32,194 nt of DNA from JAZDEU01 sp043808545 (GTDB lineage: Bacteria > Patescibacteriota > Patescibacteriia > JAZDEU01), in assembly GCA_043808545.1 (NCBI GenBank), contig JAZDEU010000027.1:1-32194 (forward strand), given 5' to 3'. Positions 7,947-14,781 of the stretch are shown one piece after another; positions within the stretch are counted from its first letter, which is position 1; every line of letters begins with the position of its first letter. Both the position numbers and the translations under genes were made by a program. The notes below the pieces were generated by a model. The model did no database searches and was not told the origin of the DNA. It saw only the letters and a program-made list of their open reading frames with translations.

Positions 7947-7976
7947 GAGCATAAGAAAAAATTCTTATGCTCTTTT
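7947..7976 (+). terminator. Intrinsic terminator after the radical SAM fragment
   Basis: GAGCATAAG (7947-7955) pairs perfectly with CTTATGCTC (7964-7972) and is followed by TTTT. Confidence 0.75.
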
Positions 7977-8078
7977 ACTTTAAAAACAATTTTGATTTTT
8001 ATATCTGCGCTACCCAAAGATTAAATTTTTCAATCTGCTTTTAATTCTTGAAGCGTTAACCAATTGAATAAATTGCTC

Positions 8079-8199
8079 TATGGACATCGCATTATGACTC
8101 CGCGCTCCATAAACTGCAAAACTTCGCCTGTCTGCGCAGGCAGGCTATTCATCAATTTTTATTAGTTTCTTAGCGCGTTTTCATAATGTGATGTCCATA
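8079..8199. repeat. Palindromic (MITE-like) element
   Basis: A 19-base arm starting TATGGACATCGCATTATGA (8079-8097) pairs with its complement at 8181-8199 with one mismatch. Inside lies the smaller palindrome CCTGTCTGCGCAGGCAGG. There is no coding sequence. The right arm supplies the ATG of the small frame at 8199. Confidence 0.7.
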
Positions 8200-8333
8200 T
8201 GTATTCGGCGATTTTGATTTGGAACGCATCTCAGCGCAGAGAATTGGCTGAAATTTTTGGCAACGAGCATACAAATGTCGCGCCCGATTTTGACGAGTTA
8301 ATAAAAAAAGCATGGATAAGTTTGAAGCCTTAG
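8199..8333 (+). pseudogene. 44-residue frame, probably the 3' remnant of a larger gene
   Basis: The frame reads MYSAILIWNASQ, then RRELAEIFGNEHTNVAPDFD, and ends ELIKKAWISLKP. The sequence looks like genuine protein, with a charged C-terminal helix and a balanced composition. Its start codon lies on the last bases of a palindromic element and there is no Shine-Dalgarno. This fits a gene whose 5' part was removed when the element arrived. I do not recognise the parent family. Confidence 0.4.
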
Positions 8334-8361
8334 AATAATATTTAAAAACGAAAACTTTATC

Positions 8362-8390
8362 TTGACAATAAAATAACCATCGTATATACT
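8362..8390 (+). promoter_or_regulatory. Promoter of the RelB/YafQ-type pair; leaderless start with operator-like palindrome
   Basis: TTGACA (8362-8367), a 17-base spacer and TATACT (8385-8390) are followed by the ATG at 8399, so transcription should begin at about the start codon. The palindrome ACTATAGT (8388-8395), within a longer symmetric TATACTATAGTTATA, is well placed as a binding site for the ribbon-helix-helix antitoxin. Confidence 0.75.
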
Positions 8391-8398
8391 ATAGTTAT

Positions 8399-8674
8399 AT
8401 GAAAACTATTATAAATGTTAAAGCGGATCAAGAAATAAAAATAAAAGCTAAAAAAATAGCTGAAGATTTGGGCTTGTCTTTAAGCGCGGTAATTAACGCA
8501 TATCTTAAACAGTTTGTTCGGAATAAAAGCGTCTATTTTAGCGTTGCTTCTAATATGTCTTATGAGCTGGAAGAGCTTTTAGGTAAGATTGAAAAAGATA
8601 TTAACCAGAATAAAAACATATCTCCTAAATTGTCAAATATTAAGGATTTAAAGAAGTATTTGTCTTCTGTATGA
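8399..8674 (+). CDS. RelB/DinJ-family antitoxin
   Basis: A type II antitoxin. The N-terminus MKTIINVKADQEIKIKAKKI, followed by AEDLGLSLSAVINAYLKQF, is a ribbon-helix-helix DNA-binding unit like DinJ. The C-terminal half (about 50-91) is charged and would wrap the toxin. It overlaps the toxin gene by four bases (ATGA), which points to translational coupling. No Shine-Dalgarno exists because the promoter sits on the start codon. Autorepression through the palindrome at 8388 is likely by analogy with the family. Confidence 0.88.
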   Translation: MKTIINVKADQEIKIKAKKIAEDLGLSLSAVINAYLKQFVRNKSVYFSVASNMSYELEELLGKIEKDINQNKNISPKLSNIKDLKKYLSSV

Positions 8675-8937
8675 TTATTCGTTTCCATAAAAATTTTGAA
8701 AAGCAATATAAAAAATTCAGCTCTAAGAAAAAGAATCAAATTCAAAAAAAGTTAGAGCTTTTTTTAAATAATCCATTTAATCCCATTTTAAATAATCATC
8801 CGCTTAAGGGGAAATTTTTAGATTATCGCAGTATAAATATTACAGGTGATTTGAGAGCTGTTTATAAATATAGCAATGGCTCAGAAGAAGAATGCATCTT
8901 TGCCACTATAGGTAGCCATAGCGAATTATACTCATGA
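8671..8937 (+). CDS. YafQ/RelE-family toxin (mRNA interferase)
   Basis: An 88-residue RelE-superfamily fold. It shows FHKNFEKQYKKFSSKKKNQI at the N-terminus, HPLKGKFLDYRSINITGDLR with the conserved basic and Arg positions of YafQ-type toxins, and a C-terminal IFATIGSHSELYS, where the His near the end is typical of the catalytic site. Family members cut mRNA on the ribosome and are neutralised by the preceding antitoxin. It starts inside the antitoxin stop codon and ends before a strong terminator. Confidence 0.88.
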   Translation: MIIRFHKNFEKQYKKFSSKKKNQIQKKLELFLNNPFNPILNNHPLKGKFLDYRSINITGDLRAVYKYSNGSEEECIFATIGSHSELYS

Positions 8938-8950
8938 ATTTTTAGTAAAT

Positions 8951-8986
8951 AAAACACAGGAATATTTAATTCCTGTGTTTTATTTT
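8951..8986. terminator. Bidirectional terminator between toxin and eno
   Basis: AAAACACAGGAAT (8951-8963) pairs perfectly with ATTCCTGTGTTTT (8969-8981), with a T-rich tail (TATTTTATT) on the plus strand and an A/T tail on the other. It serves the convergent toxin and enolase genes. Confidence 0.85.
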
Positions 8987-8987
8987 A

Positions 8988-10235
8988 TTACGCCCACCGA
9001 GCTTCAATTTTTAACAGCCGATTATATTTCGCGGTTCGCTCTCCTCGGGATGGCGCGCCGGCTTTTATATATTGACATCCTAAGCCTACGGCAAGATCAG
9101 CGACATAAGTATCTTCTGTTTCACCAGATCGGTGCGATACGAATGGAATAAAATTATTTTCTTGAGCGTATTTTATCGTTTTTATTGTTTCTGTAACTGT
9201 TCCGATTTGGTTTAGTTTTATTATAACAGAATTTACCGCGTTTAATTTTACCGCTTTTTTAACTTTTTTATAATTTGTTACTAACAGGTCATCTCCGACA
9301 ATGATTATATTTTTACCAAATTTGTCAGTCATCATTTTAAACCCTTTCCAGTCATCTTCAGAAAATCCGTCTTCAATAGAATTGATCGGATATTTATTTA
9401 TTAATTCGCCATACCATTCAACGAGTTCATCCCGCGATAAATTTTTTCTTTCTCCCGAGCTGTTTTTTATATTATATTTTCCATTTTCATAAAAACTGGA
9501 CGCCGCTGAATCAATTCCAATTTTAATTTGTTCAGTCGTATATCCAGCTTTTTTAATAGCTTCAATTATTACTTCAAATGCGTCTTCATTCGTTTTTAAA
9601 TGCGGGGCAAATCCTCCCTCATCTCCGACTCCGATAGATTCGTTTTTTTCAGATAAAATATTTTTTAATGTATGATATATTTCAGCCCCGGCGCGCAACT
9701 GTTCAGCGAAAGTTTTTATACCAATCGGCCGTATCATAAATTCTTGGATATCTAAACCTGAATCCGCATGCTTGCCGCCATTTATTATATTAAAAGATGG
9801 AATGGGAATAATGAAGTTGTTATTTCCAGCTAACGCGCCAAAATATTCATATAATTCCAGACATTTCTTTTTCGCCATTGCTTTCGCGAATGCGAGAGAT
9901 ACTCCGAGAATTGCGTTTGCTCCGAGATTGGATTTATTTTTTGTACCGTCAAGCTGGATTAGCAAGGTGTCAAGTTTTTTTTGCGAGCTGATATTTGCGC
10001 CGATAATTTTTTCAGCGATTTTTTTATTAACATTTTCCACGGCGCGTAAAACGCCTTTTCCGTTATAGCGCGCGCTGTCGTTGTCGCGAAGTTCAACCGC
10101 TTCATGTATCCCAGTGGAAGCTCCGCTTGGAACAGATGCTGAAACGATAATTTTATTGCTTGTTAATTCAACTTCAATAGTCGGATTTCCCCGCGAGTCT
10201 AAAATTTCATAAGCTTTTAATTTGTCTATTTTCAT
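8988..10235 (-). CDS. eno: Enolase (phosphopyruvate hydratase)
   Basis: Enolase interconverts 2-phosphoglycerate and phosphoenolpyruvate in glycolysis. The N-terminal domain begins AYEILDSRGNPTIEVEL and includes VPSGASTGIHEAVELRD. The barrel carries GVGDEGGFAP, the metal-binding SIEDGFSEDDW and VGDDLLVTN segments, the catalytic lysine in IIKLNQIGT, and SHRSGETEDTYVADLAVG. The length of 415 residues is normal. Its ATG overlaps the stop of a small upstream gene (ATGA), so translation is probably coupled to it and driven by the promoter at 10455-10484. Confidence 0.97.
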   Translation of the reverse strand: MKIDKLKAYEILDSRGNPTIEVELTSNKIIVSASVPSGASTGIHEAVELRDNDSARYNGKGVLRAVENVNKKIAEKIIGANISSQKKLDTLLIQLDGTKNKSNLGANAILGVSLAFAKAMAKKKCLELYEYFGALAGNNNFIIPIPSFNIINGGKHADSGLDIQEFMIRPIGIKTFAEQLRAGAEIYHTLKNILSEKNESIGVGDEGGFAPHLKTNEDAFEVIIEAIKKAGYTTEQIKIGIDSAASSFYENGKYNIKNSSGERKNLSRDELVEWYGELINKYPINSIEDGFSEDDWKGFKMMTDKFGKNIIIVGDDLLVTNYKKVKKAVKLNAVNSVIIKLNQIGTVTETIKTIKYAQENNFIPFVSHRSGETEDTYVADLAVGLGCQYIKAGAPSRGERTAKYNRLLKIEARWA

Positions 10236-10447
10236 ATAGTTTTGGCGTAAGAAGATTTTCTGAGTCCATCTTCTATATCATTTATAAATTCATCAGAATA
10301 AAGATTTGTTTTTTTTAAATCATTTATCACTTCATTTATGGGATCTTTTATCGCCAATGTATAAAATTGCGAAACAAATTTTTTATATGCATCCGCTTGT
10401 TTTTTCAACTGCGCGTATCTTACTTTAGAAATAGTTATTTTATCCAT
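10232..10447 (-). CDS. Small protein coupled to enolase, antitoxin-like N-terminus
   Basis: A 71-residue protein starting MDKITISKVRYAQLKKQADA. A beta strand followed by a helix of this kind resembles small AbrB/Phd/RHH-type regulators, but I cannot assign a family. An earlier in-frame ATG at 10456 overlaps the TATAAT box, so it cannot be in the mRNA. The transcript would start near 10448, making the second ATG at 10447 the leaderless start. The stop overlaps the eno start in an ATGA, so both are translated from one message. A role in eno control is possible but unproven. Confidence 0.6.
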   Translation of the reverse strand: MDKITISKVRYAQLKKQADAYKKFVSQFYTLAIKDPINEVINDLKKTNLYSDEFINDIEDGLRKSSYAKTI

Positions 10448-10454
10448 ATAATTC

Positions 10455-10484
10455 ATTATAGCTCATATAGAGAAAGGATGTCAA
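10455..10484 (-). promoter_or_regulatory. Promoter of the small gene-eno operon
   Basis: TTGACA (10484-10479), an 18-base spacer and a consensus TATAAT (10460-10455) on the minus strand. The -10 box overlaps the upstream ATG, which decides in favour of the start codon at 10447. Confidence 0.8.
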
Positions 10485-10506
10485 CTTTTTTCATTTTTGC
10501 GCAATA

Positions 10507-10539
10507 AAAAAGGGACAAAATTTTTGTTTGTCCCTTTTA
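10507..10539 (-). terminator. Intrinsic terminator of the minus-strand radical SAM remnant
   Basis: AAAAGGGACAAA (10508-10519) and TTTGTCCCTTTT (10527-10538) form a perfect 12-bp stem. Read on the minus strand it ends in TTTTTTATT. It lies just upstream of the small gene-eno promoter. Confidence 0.75.
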
Positions 10540-10637
10540 ATTTTTCTTTGCAAAAAATTATTGGTTTAGGTACATTCCCATTTCCACTCCACTCTTTTTG
10601 TAGAATGAATTATTGGACACAGATTAACCCAAATTCC

Positions 10638-10973
10638 CTACCCGCTTAATATTCGTACTATCTCTGAAAGATCTTGCAGATTTTTGCGAGTAATAACAAT
10701 GTTCGCGCCTAATAATTTTATACCCGCTTTTTTAAATCGTTTTAGCATTTCAAAGCCGGCTCGCGATTTTTTATCCGCATCCGCATCAACCGCTTTCAAA
10801 GAATCAATGCCATCCACACTCGCAAAATATCCCTGCATATTAGACGCAACAAGCACTTCAAAAATTCCATCGCTAAAAAGAGAATTTGAAAGAACAGCAT
10901 ACTTTAGAGAAGTTTCCTCATTTAAAAATCGTAGCAATTCCTGTAATTCGTGAACCGTAGTCGGTTCCCTCGG
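10638..10973 (-). pseudogene. Radical SAM protein, internal fragment
   Basis: The open frame enters at REPTTVHELQELLRFLNEET, matching the GGEPT(L) segment of radical SAM enzymes, where the first Gly codons are lost. It continues YAVLSNSLFSDGIFEVL, YFASVDGIDSLKAV and FKKAGIKLLGANIVITRKN, typical of the barrel. The cluster-binding N-terminus is missing: a stop (TAG, 10976-10974) in repeat sequence precedes the frame. The C-terminus stops early at RILSG. Both truncations abut repeat-rich DNA. It is not the same gene as the 7443-7904 fragment, which covers a different part of the fold and a different subfamily. Confidence 0.65.
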
Positions 10974-11022
10974 CTATGCTCGGGACAGGCTATGGTTTCC
11001 GCTTACGGACGAAGTCAGTATT

Positions 11023-11119
11023 GTCATTCCGACCGAGTGAAAAAATATTTACGAAGCCCTACGACTTCGCTCAGGGTAAACTCCGCGGAGTAAATATTTT
11101 CAGCTTCGGTCGGAATGAC
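11023..11119. repeat. Palindromic element of the GTCATTCCGACC family
   Basis: GTCATTCCGACCGA (11023-11036) pairs with TCGGTCGGAATGAC (11106-11119). Nested inside are AAATATTTAC and GTAAATATTT arms around a CCCTACGACTTCGCTCAGGG core. Related GTCATTC units occur at 2528, 11749, 27254 and 31438. There is no coding content. Confidence 0.75.
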
Positions 11120-11415
11120 AAAAGCCAAGTTTTTGACAGCCATGAAAACAGCAACAAGGACGAAGTCCGCGGATTTAATTCCACCGACGAAGTCGGTGGT
11201 AGTTTAATTTTAAATTTAAAATTTCCAATCAATTTTTATTTATTTAATTTCCAATTTTTTAAAAATCAAAGCATTAAAAATTGAATAAAAATTAAGAATT
11301 AAAAATTAGAAATTAATAATCTAGTTTTTAAGGAATACATTCGGCATTTAATTGCATTATGCGCTGAAGGCTTAATTTATGAAGTTTGATTTAGCTCAAA
11401 GTATTCTACGAACTT
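11120..11415. other. Repeat-derived gap, no gene
   Basis: Contains a perfect short hairpin, CCACCGAC (11181-11188) with GTCGGTGG (11192-11199), then AT-rich AATTTCCAAT-type iterations to about 11325. I find no credible coding sequence or promoter here. Confidence 0.5.
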
Positions 11416-11503
11416 ATTGCGACTTTTAAAATATTGGCTAAAATAGCGTATCCGATATTTAGCAGTTTGGCTAATTACAGCCAATATTAAATCAAGTCGC
11501 AAT
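11416..11503. repeat. Palindromic (MITE-like) element at the 5' end of the methyltransferase remnant
   Basis: ATTGCGACTT (11416-11425) pairs with AAGTCGCAAT (11494-11503), and inside it ATATTGGCT (11431-11439) pairs with AGCCAATAT (11479-11487). The right end adjoins the first readable codons of the broken methyltransferase, whose own start codon is missing. Confidence 0.7.
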
Positions 11504-11505
11504 GA

Positions 11506-12041
11506 CTTCTACATCAAGTTAAAGAAAATTACAACTGTTGCGTCGAGGAATTATCTCAGACGCGCGTTTTTAATTGGTCTGAAATTTCTGTTTTGGCGGA
11601 TAAATATGTGAAAAATGGCATGAAAATTTTAGACATTGGATGCGGAAATGGGAGGCTTTTGCAGGCGCTGGAAAATCGCGGAATAGAATATGTCGGAGTG
11701 GACAATAGTAGGAATCTAATTAGTATCTGTTGAAATAGTGTCTCCAGCGTCATTCTGAACCACGCTTGCGGGGTGAAGAATCCCGTGGCTAAGCAAAAAA
11801 ACACTGGGATTCTTCGCCCTCCTGGCGCTCGGGTTCAGAATGACGCGACTATTTCAACAGAAACTAATTAAAGAGGCGGAAAAGAAATTAGAAATTGGAA
11901 ATTGGGGGCAAGGGAAAATAGAAAATCATTTAAAGATTCTGGATTTGAAATTATTGAGATGCTTTATACATCTGGCGAACAAAAAGCAGGGTGGAGAGAC
12001 GGGAAAAATTTAATTTGCGTTGGCGTGAAAATAAAAAAAGC
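11506..12041 (+). pseudogene. Class I SAM-dependent methyltransferase, broken by repeat elements
   Basis: The 5' piece (11506-11716) reads VKENYNCCVEELSQTRVFNW, then MKILDIGCGNGRLLQALENR and GIEYVGVDNSRNLI. DIGCGNG is the SAM-binding motif I, and VDNS ends strand 2 with the acidic ribose-binding residue. A palindromic element (11717-11870) interrupts the frame. After it the frame resumes LIKEAEKK, then enters AATTGGAAATTGG-type repeat. A last piece reads FKDSGFEIIEMLYTSGEQKA and GWRDGKNLICVGVKIKK, the usual C-terminus of small CPR methyltransferases. About 100 central residues and the start codon are missing. The substrate is unknown and the gene is not functional as it stands. Confidence 0.75.
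11717..11870. repeat. Palindromic element inserted in the methyltransferase, with possible CTAATTA target duplication
   Basis: Outer arms of 23 bases (11717-11739 and 11848-11870) pair with one mismatch and share CTGTTGAAATAGT. Inner arms CGTCATTCTGAACC (11748-11761) and GGTTCAGAATGACG (11832-11845) also pair, and GAAGAATCCC/GGGATTCTTC pair further in. CTAATTA occurs at both edges (11716-11722, 11864-11870). Removing one copy plus the interior restores the reading frame as NLIKEAEKK. Confidence 0.8.
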
Positions 12042-12080
12042 CTGCCGGACGAACACATTTTTGTATTTATCTGGCAGGCT
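12039..12080. terminator. Hairpin with AGCCTGCC arms
   Basis: AGCCTGCC (12039-12046) pairs with GGCAGGCT (12073-12080). It overlaps the end of the methyltransferase remnant and may have served as its terminator, although no strong T-run follows. Confidence 0.4.
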
Positions 12081-12120
12081 AAATTGGCGTCATCTCATAA
12101 ATTTTTAATTTTGTAAAGTC

Positions 12121-12156
12121 TTGACATTTTTTTTCATTTCTACTATAATAGAAATG
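12121..12156 (+). promoter_or_regulatory. Consensus promoter and operator of the AbiE-like pair
   Basis: TTGACA (12121-12126), 17 bases, TATAAT (12144-12149): both boxes are perfect consensus. CATTTCTA (12135-12142) and TAGAAATG (12149-12156) form an inverted repeat across the -10 box, a likely operator for the winged-helix protein encoded downstream. Confidence 0.8.
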
Positions 12157-12172
12157 AGGGGTAATTTTTATC

Positions 12173-12226
12173 ATGAATTTAGAAACAATATCTAAAAAAT
12201 TTATTATAAATGCTCCCGCGCTATAA
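12173..12226 (+). other. Possible 17-codon leader frame
   Basis: ATG at 12173 opens MNLETISKKFIINAPAL and stops at 12224-12226, shortly after the promoter and with GAGGGG about 12 bases upstream. It could be a leader peptide or the start of an older gene cut by the repeat that follows. No function can be assigned. Confidence 0.3.
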
Positions 12227-12249
12227 TTCGGATAAATTCGTTTTCGAGG

Positions 12250-12281
12250 CATTCGGATATTAATTTGTAGATTCGGATTAT
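12250..12281 (+). repeat. Direct repeat, copy 1 (before the AbiEi-like gene)
   Basis: A 32-base unit beginning CATTCGGATATTAATTTGTA. Copy 2 lies at 12894-12925 with two mismatches. It ends three bases before the ATG at 12284. Confidence 0.7.
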
Positions 12282-12283
12282 GT

Positions 12284-12868
12284 ATGTTAAAAAAAGAAAT
12301 AATCTGGCGGCATATTTTATATGAAGCCATAGAAAAAAATATATTTTTATTCCAACAGAAAGAGCTCGCGGAAAAATTTAATTTTTCGCTCTCAACTGTT
12401 TTTAACGCGCTAAAAATTCCGCGCGAAATTAAAGCTGTTGAAATATCAGGCAGAGGATTTAAACTGAAAAATACGGAAAAATTGCTGTACTTATGGGGAA
12501 CGCAAAGGAAGCTTGAAAAAGATATAATTTACAAAACTTTTGTAAACGAGCCAATAGAAAAAATAGAAGGTATGATGCCCGACGATATAATATGGGGCGG
12601 ATTCAGCGCTTATAAGTATAAATTTGGCGCTGTTCCGTCCGATTATGGCAAAATTTATGTTTACAGCGAGAATAAAGAAAAAATAGAAAAAAGATTTCCT
12701 TTATTAAAAGGGGTTGCTAATTTATTTATTATAAAATCAGATGCTTATTTGAAAGAATATGGAACGATTGCGCCGATTGCGCAGATCTTTGTTGACATCT
12801 GGAATACTTCTGACTGGTATGGAAAAGAATTTTTGGATAAGTTAAAAGAAAAAATGTTAATAATCTGA
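12284..12868 (+). CDS. AbiEi-like winged-helix protein (putative antitoxin/regulator)
   Basis: A 194-residue protein. The N-terminus IIWRHILYEAIEKNIFLFQQ, then KELAEKFNFSLSTVFNALKI forms a helix-turn-helix in which SLSTVFNALK is the recognition helix. The rest (about 60-194) is a mixed alpha/beta domain with LYLWGTQRKLEKDIIYKTF and DDIIWGGFSAYKYKFG. The pairing of a winged-helix protein with a downstream nucleotidyltransferase resembles AbiEi-AbiEii type IV toxin-antitoxin systems. I infer this from the order and folds rather than from a direct family match. It is probably autoregulated at the operator over the -10 box at 12144. Confidence 0.55.
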   Translation: MLKKEIIWRHILYEAIEKNIFLFQQKELAEKFNFSLSTVFNALKIPREIKAVEISGRGFKLKNTEKLLYLWGTQRKLEKDIIYKTFVNEPIEKIEGMMPDDIIWGGFSAYKYKFGAVPSDYGKIYVYSENKEKIEKRFPLLKGVANLFIIKSDAYLKEYGTIAPIAQIFVDIWNTSDWYGKEFLDKLKEKMLII

Positions 12869-12893
12869 AAAATTCGTATTCGGATGTTAGGAG

Positions 12894-12925
12894 CATTCGG
12901 ATAGTAATTTGTAGGTTCGGATTAT
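12894..12925 (+). repeat. Direct repeat, copy 2 (before the nucleotidyltransferase)
   Basis: This copy begins CATTCGGATAGTAATTTGTA and is otherwise as the copy at 12250-12281. It ends nine bases before the ATG at 12935. The matching positions before both starts suggest copying of a unit carrying translation-initiation sequence, or repeated insertion at gene starts. Confidence 0.7.
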
Positions 12926-12934
12926 ATCTGCGTT

Positions 12935-13135
12935 ATGCAATTTTGGCGCGACAATATAACAGAAAAAAGTTTTCAGGCGCTTTTAGAAATGAAAAATAAA
13001 ATCAATTTCATTCTTATCGGCGGATGGGCTGTTTATTTTTGGACTAAAAAAATGAAATCAAAAGATATTGATATAATTTTAGATTACGGCGAGCTTGGAA
13101 AATTAAAAGGAAAATACGAAATAAAAAAAAAATGA
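12935..13135 (+). CDS. AbiEii-like nucleotidyltransferase, 5' part (frameshifted)
   Basis: The first 66 residues include FILIGGWAVYFWTKKMKSKD and IDIILDY. GGWAV plus DIDI is the nucleotide-binding GG and metal-binding D-x-D motif of the MNT/AbiEii nucleotidyltransferase superfamily. The frame ends at TGA (13133-13135) right after a run of ten A residues (13123-13132). With nine A residues the frame would continue IKKNERLKKYEINMGEFDID into the next open frame. So this is the 5' half of one gene broken by a single-base expansion, or one needing slippage. Confidence 0.65.
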   Translation: MQFWRDNITEKSFQALLEMKNKINFILIGGWAVYFWTKKMKSKDIDIILDYGELGKLKGKYEIKKK

Positions 13136-13160
13136 GCGGCTTAAAAAATACGAGATAAAT

Positions 13161-13550
13161 ATGGGAGAATTTGATATAGATATTTATTTGCCGCATTATT
13201 CAAAAATCGGTTTTCCATTGGAAGAATTAAAAAATCATATCCGCATAGTTGACGGGTTTAAAGTTCCTCGCGCTGAAATTCTCTTAGCTTTAAAATTATT
13301 CGCTTACCACGACCGTAAAAAATCAGTAAAGGGCGATAAAGATAAAATTGACATAATAAGCATATTAGATGCTATCGCGATTGATTGGAAATTTTTAAAA
13401 ATAACAAATAAAAAAGATAAGTCTGTTCCATTTATTGAAGAAATAAAAGAAATATTATCATCTATAAATAAAATTGAAGAATTATCTCTTACCGAGCATA
13501 AATATTCTAAGCTAAAACGAAAAATTATAAATGAAATTGAAATGGGTTGA
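13161..13550 (+). CDS. AbiEii-like nucleotidyltransferase, 3' part
   Basis: Continues the preceding fragment in the +1-corrected frame. It contains FDIDIYLPHYSKIG, with the third catalytic-type Asp in FDIDIY, then FKVPRAEILLALKLFAYHDR and a C-terminal helical domain. The ATG at 13161 is internal to the ancestral gene, so an independent start is unlikely. It lacks the GG and first D-x-D motifs and could not bind nucleotide alone. The intact protein would have about 205 residues. The gene converges on rodA. Confidence 0.65.
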   Translation: MGEFDIDIYLPHYSKIGFPLEELKNHIRIVDGFKVPRAEILLALKLFAYHDRKKSVKGDKDKIDIISILDAIAIDWKFLKITNKKDKSVPFIEEIKEILSSINKIEELSLTEHKYSKLKRKIINEIEMG

Positions 13551-13574
13551 CCTGGTAAAAAATACTATAAAAAA

Positions 13575-14711
13575 TTATTTTTTCAATATCTCTATAGAAT
13601 TTTTTAAATAATTTTTTTGATTTCGGACCGCAATGCTTTCTATAATTCCAATAGAAATCATAGAAGTGATTAGAAAGCTTCCGCCATAACTCATAAATGG
13701 GAGAGGAATCCCAGTAGCTGGCAACAACCCAGCGCTAACTCCGATGTTGATAAAGAAATGTATAAAAAGTAAGATTGCGAGACCTAAACTTAGGAAAGAC
13801 GCAAATTCATTATTAGATTCTTTTGCGATTTTAGAAATTCTATATAATAGAATAGCCCATCCGATAAAAATTAAAATAATTACCGCGAATCCTAACTCTT
13901 CCGCTATTACTGAAAAGATAAAATCAGTTTTTGTTTCAGGCAAAAATTTTAGCTGGGTTTGCGTTCCAGCGCCCAACCCTTTGCCGGCTAACTGCCCTGA
14001 ACCGATTGCGATTATTGATTGCGTTATATTGTATCCTCTGCCTAATGGATCGCTTTTGGGATTTAAAAATGTGTAAATTCTCGCTTTTTGGTAATCTTTC
14101 AAGAACGAAAATGAACCAATGGCAATAATTATAAATAACGCGCATAAAATAAAAAAATCCGTTTTTTTAATTCCAAATAATAATAACATTCCAACCCATA
14201 TTAAAAATAATACGGCGGCGGAACCTAAATCAGGTTGTAAAAGAGTAGGGATTATTGCGAGGGACGCGATAATAGCGCTTATTATAATATGGGAGAATTT
14301 TTTTATTTCATAAATTTTACTGCTAAAATATTTCGCCAAAGCCACTATTAAAAATAGTTTGGCGAGTTCAACAGGCTGAAATCCAAACCCAAAAAGCACA
14401 AACCATCCTTTCATTCCTCGTATAGTTTTACCTGCTAAAAGCACTGCGATTAATGGAATAATCATTAATGCGTAAGCGATATATCCGTAGGTTTTTAATG
14501 TTTTATAGTTCAGAAAACTTACGATGAATAATATGCATATTCCTGCGCACGCGAAAAGTATTTGTTTTTTAAAGCTAGAGAGGTTTGGTTCATTGCTTCC
14601 GAGAGATAGTCCGTAAAGCGTCATAATCCCGAGGCAAATAAAAAAAATAACGGCTATAAGCGTTATCCAGTCAAATTTTCTTAAAAAATTTAAGGATTTT
14701 TTTAGAAACAT
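13575..14711 (-). CDS. rodA: Rod shape-determining SEDS glycosyltransferase RodA
   Basis: A SEDS-family peptidoglycan polymerase working with a class B penicillin-binding protein in side-wall synthesis. About ten membrane helices are visible. Family segments are GFGFQPVELAKLFLIVALA, the long loop with LLQPDLGSAAVLFLIW, LNPKSDPLGRGYNITQSIIA, IGSGQLAGKGLGAGTQTQL with FLPETKTDFIFSVIAEELGF, and the C-terminal ATGIPLPFMSYGGS. QP.LG and PETKTDFIF are more like RodA than FtsW. The length of 378 residues is normal. The partner PBP2 and mreB are not in the window. Confidence 0.93.
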   Translation of the reverse strand: MFLKKSLNFLRKFDWITLIAVIFFICLGIMTLYGLSLGSNEPNLSSFKKQILFACAGICILFIVSFLNYKTLKTYGYIAYALMIIPLIAVLLAGKTIRGMKGWFVLFGFGFQPVELAKLFLIVALAKYFSSKIYEIKKFSHIIISAIIASLAIIPTLLQPDLGSAAVLFLIWVGMLLLFGIKKTDFFILCALFIIIAIGSFSFLKDYQKARIYTFLNPKSDPLGRGYNITQSIIAIGSGQLAGKGLGAGTQTQLKFLPETKTDFIFSVIAEELGFAVIILIFIGWAILLYRISKIAKESNNEFASFLSLGLAILLFIHFFINIGVSAGLLPATGIPLPFMSYGGSFLITSMISIGIIESIAVRNQKNYLKNSIEILKK

Positions 14712-14781
14712 TTTGGTAAATTTTTATTATTTAAAATACGCTTTTAAAAAATTTTTAACAGCGTCTTTGTTTTTCTGGTTT

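Noticed and set aside
10976..11284. Plus-strand frame of 102 codons
   Set aside because: Lies entirely on the GTCATTC palindrome and AT-rich repeat; the translation is repeat-derived.
12173..12226. Transcription attenuator leader peptide for amino-acid control
   Set aside because: The 17 codons are not enriched in any regulatory amino acid and no terminator/antiterminator pair follows.
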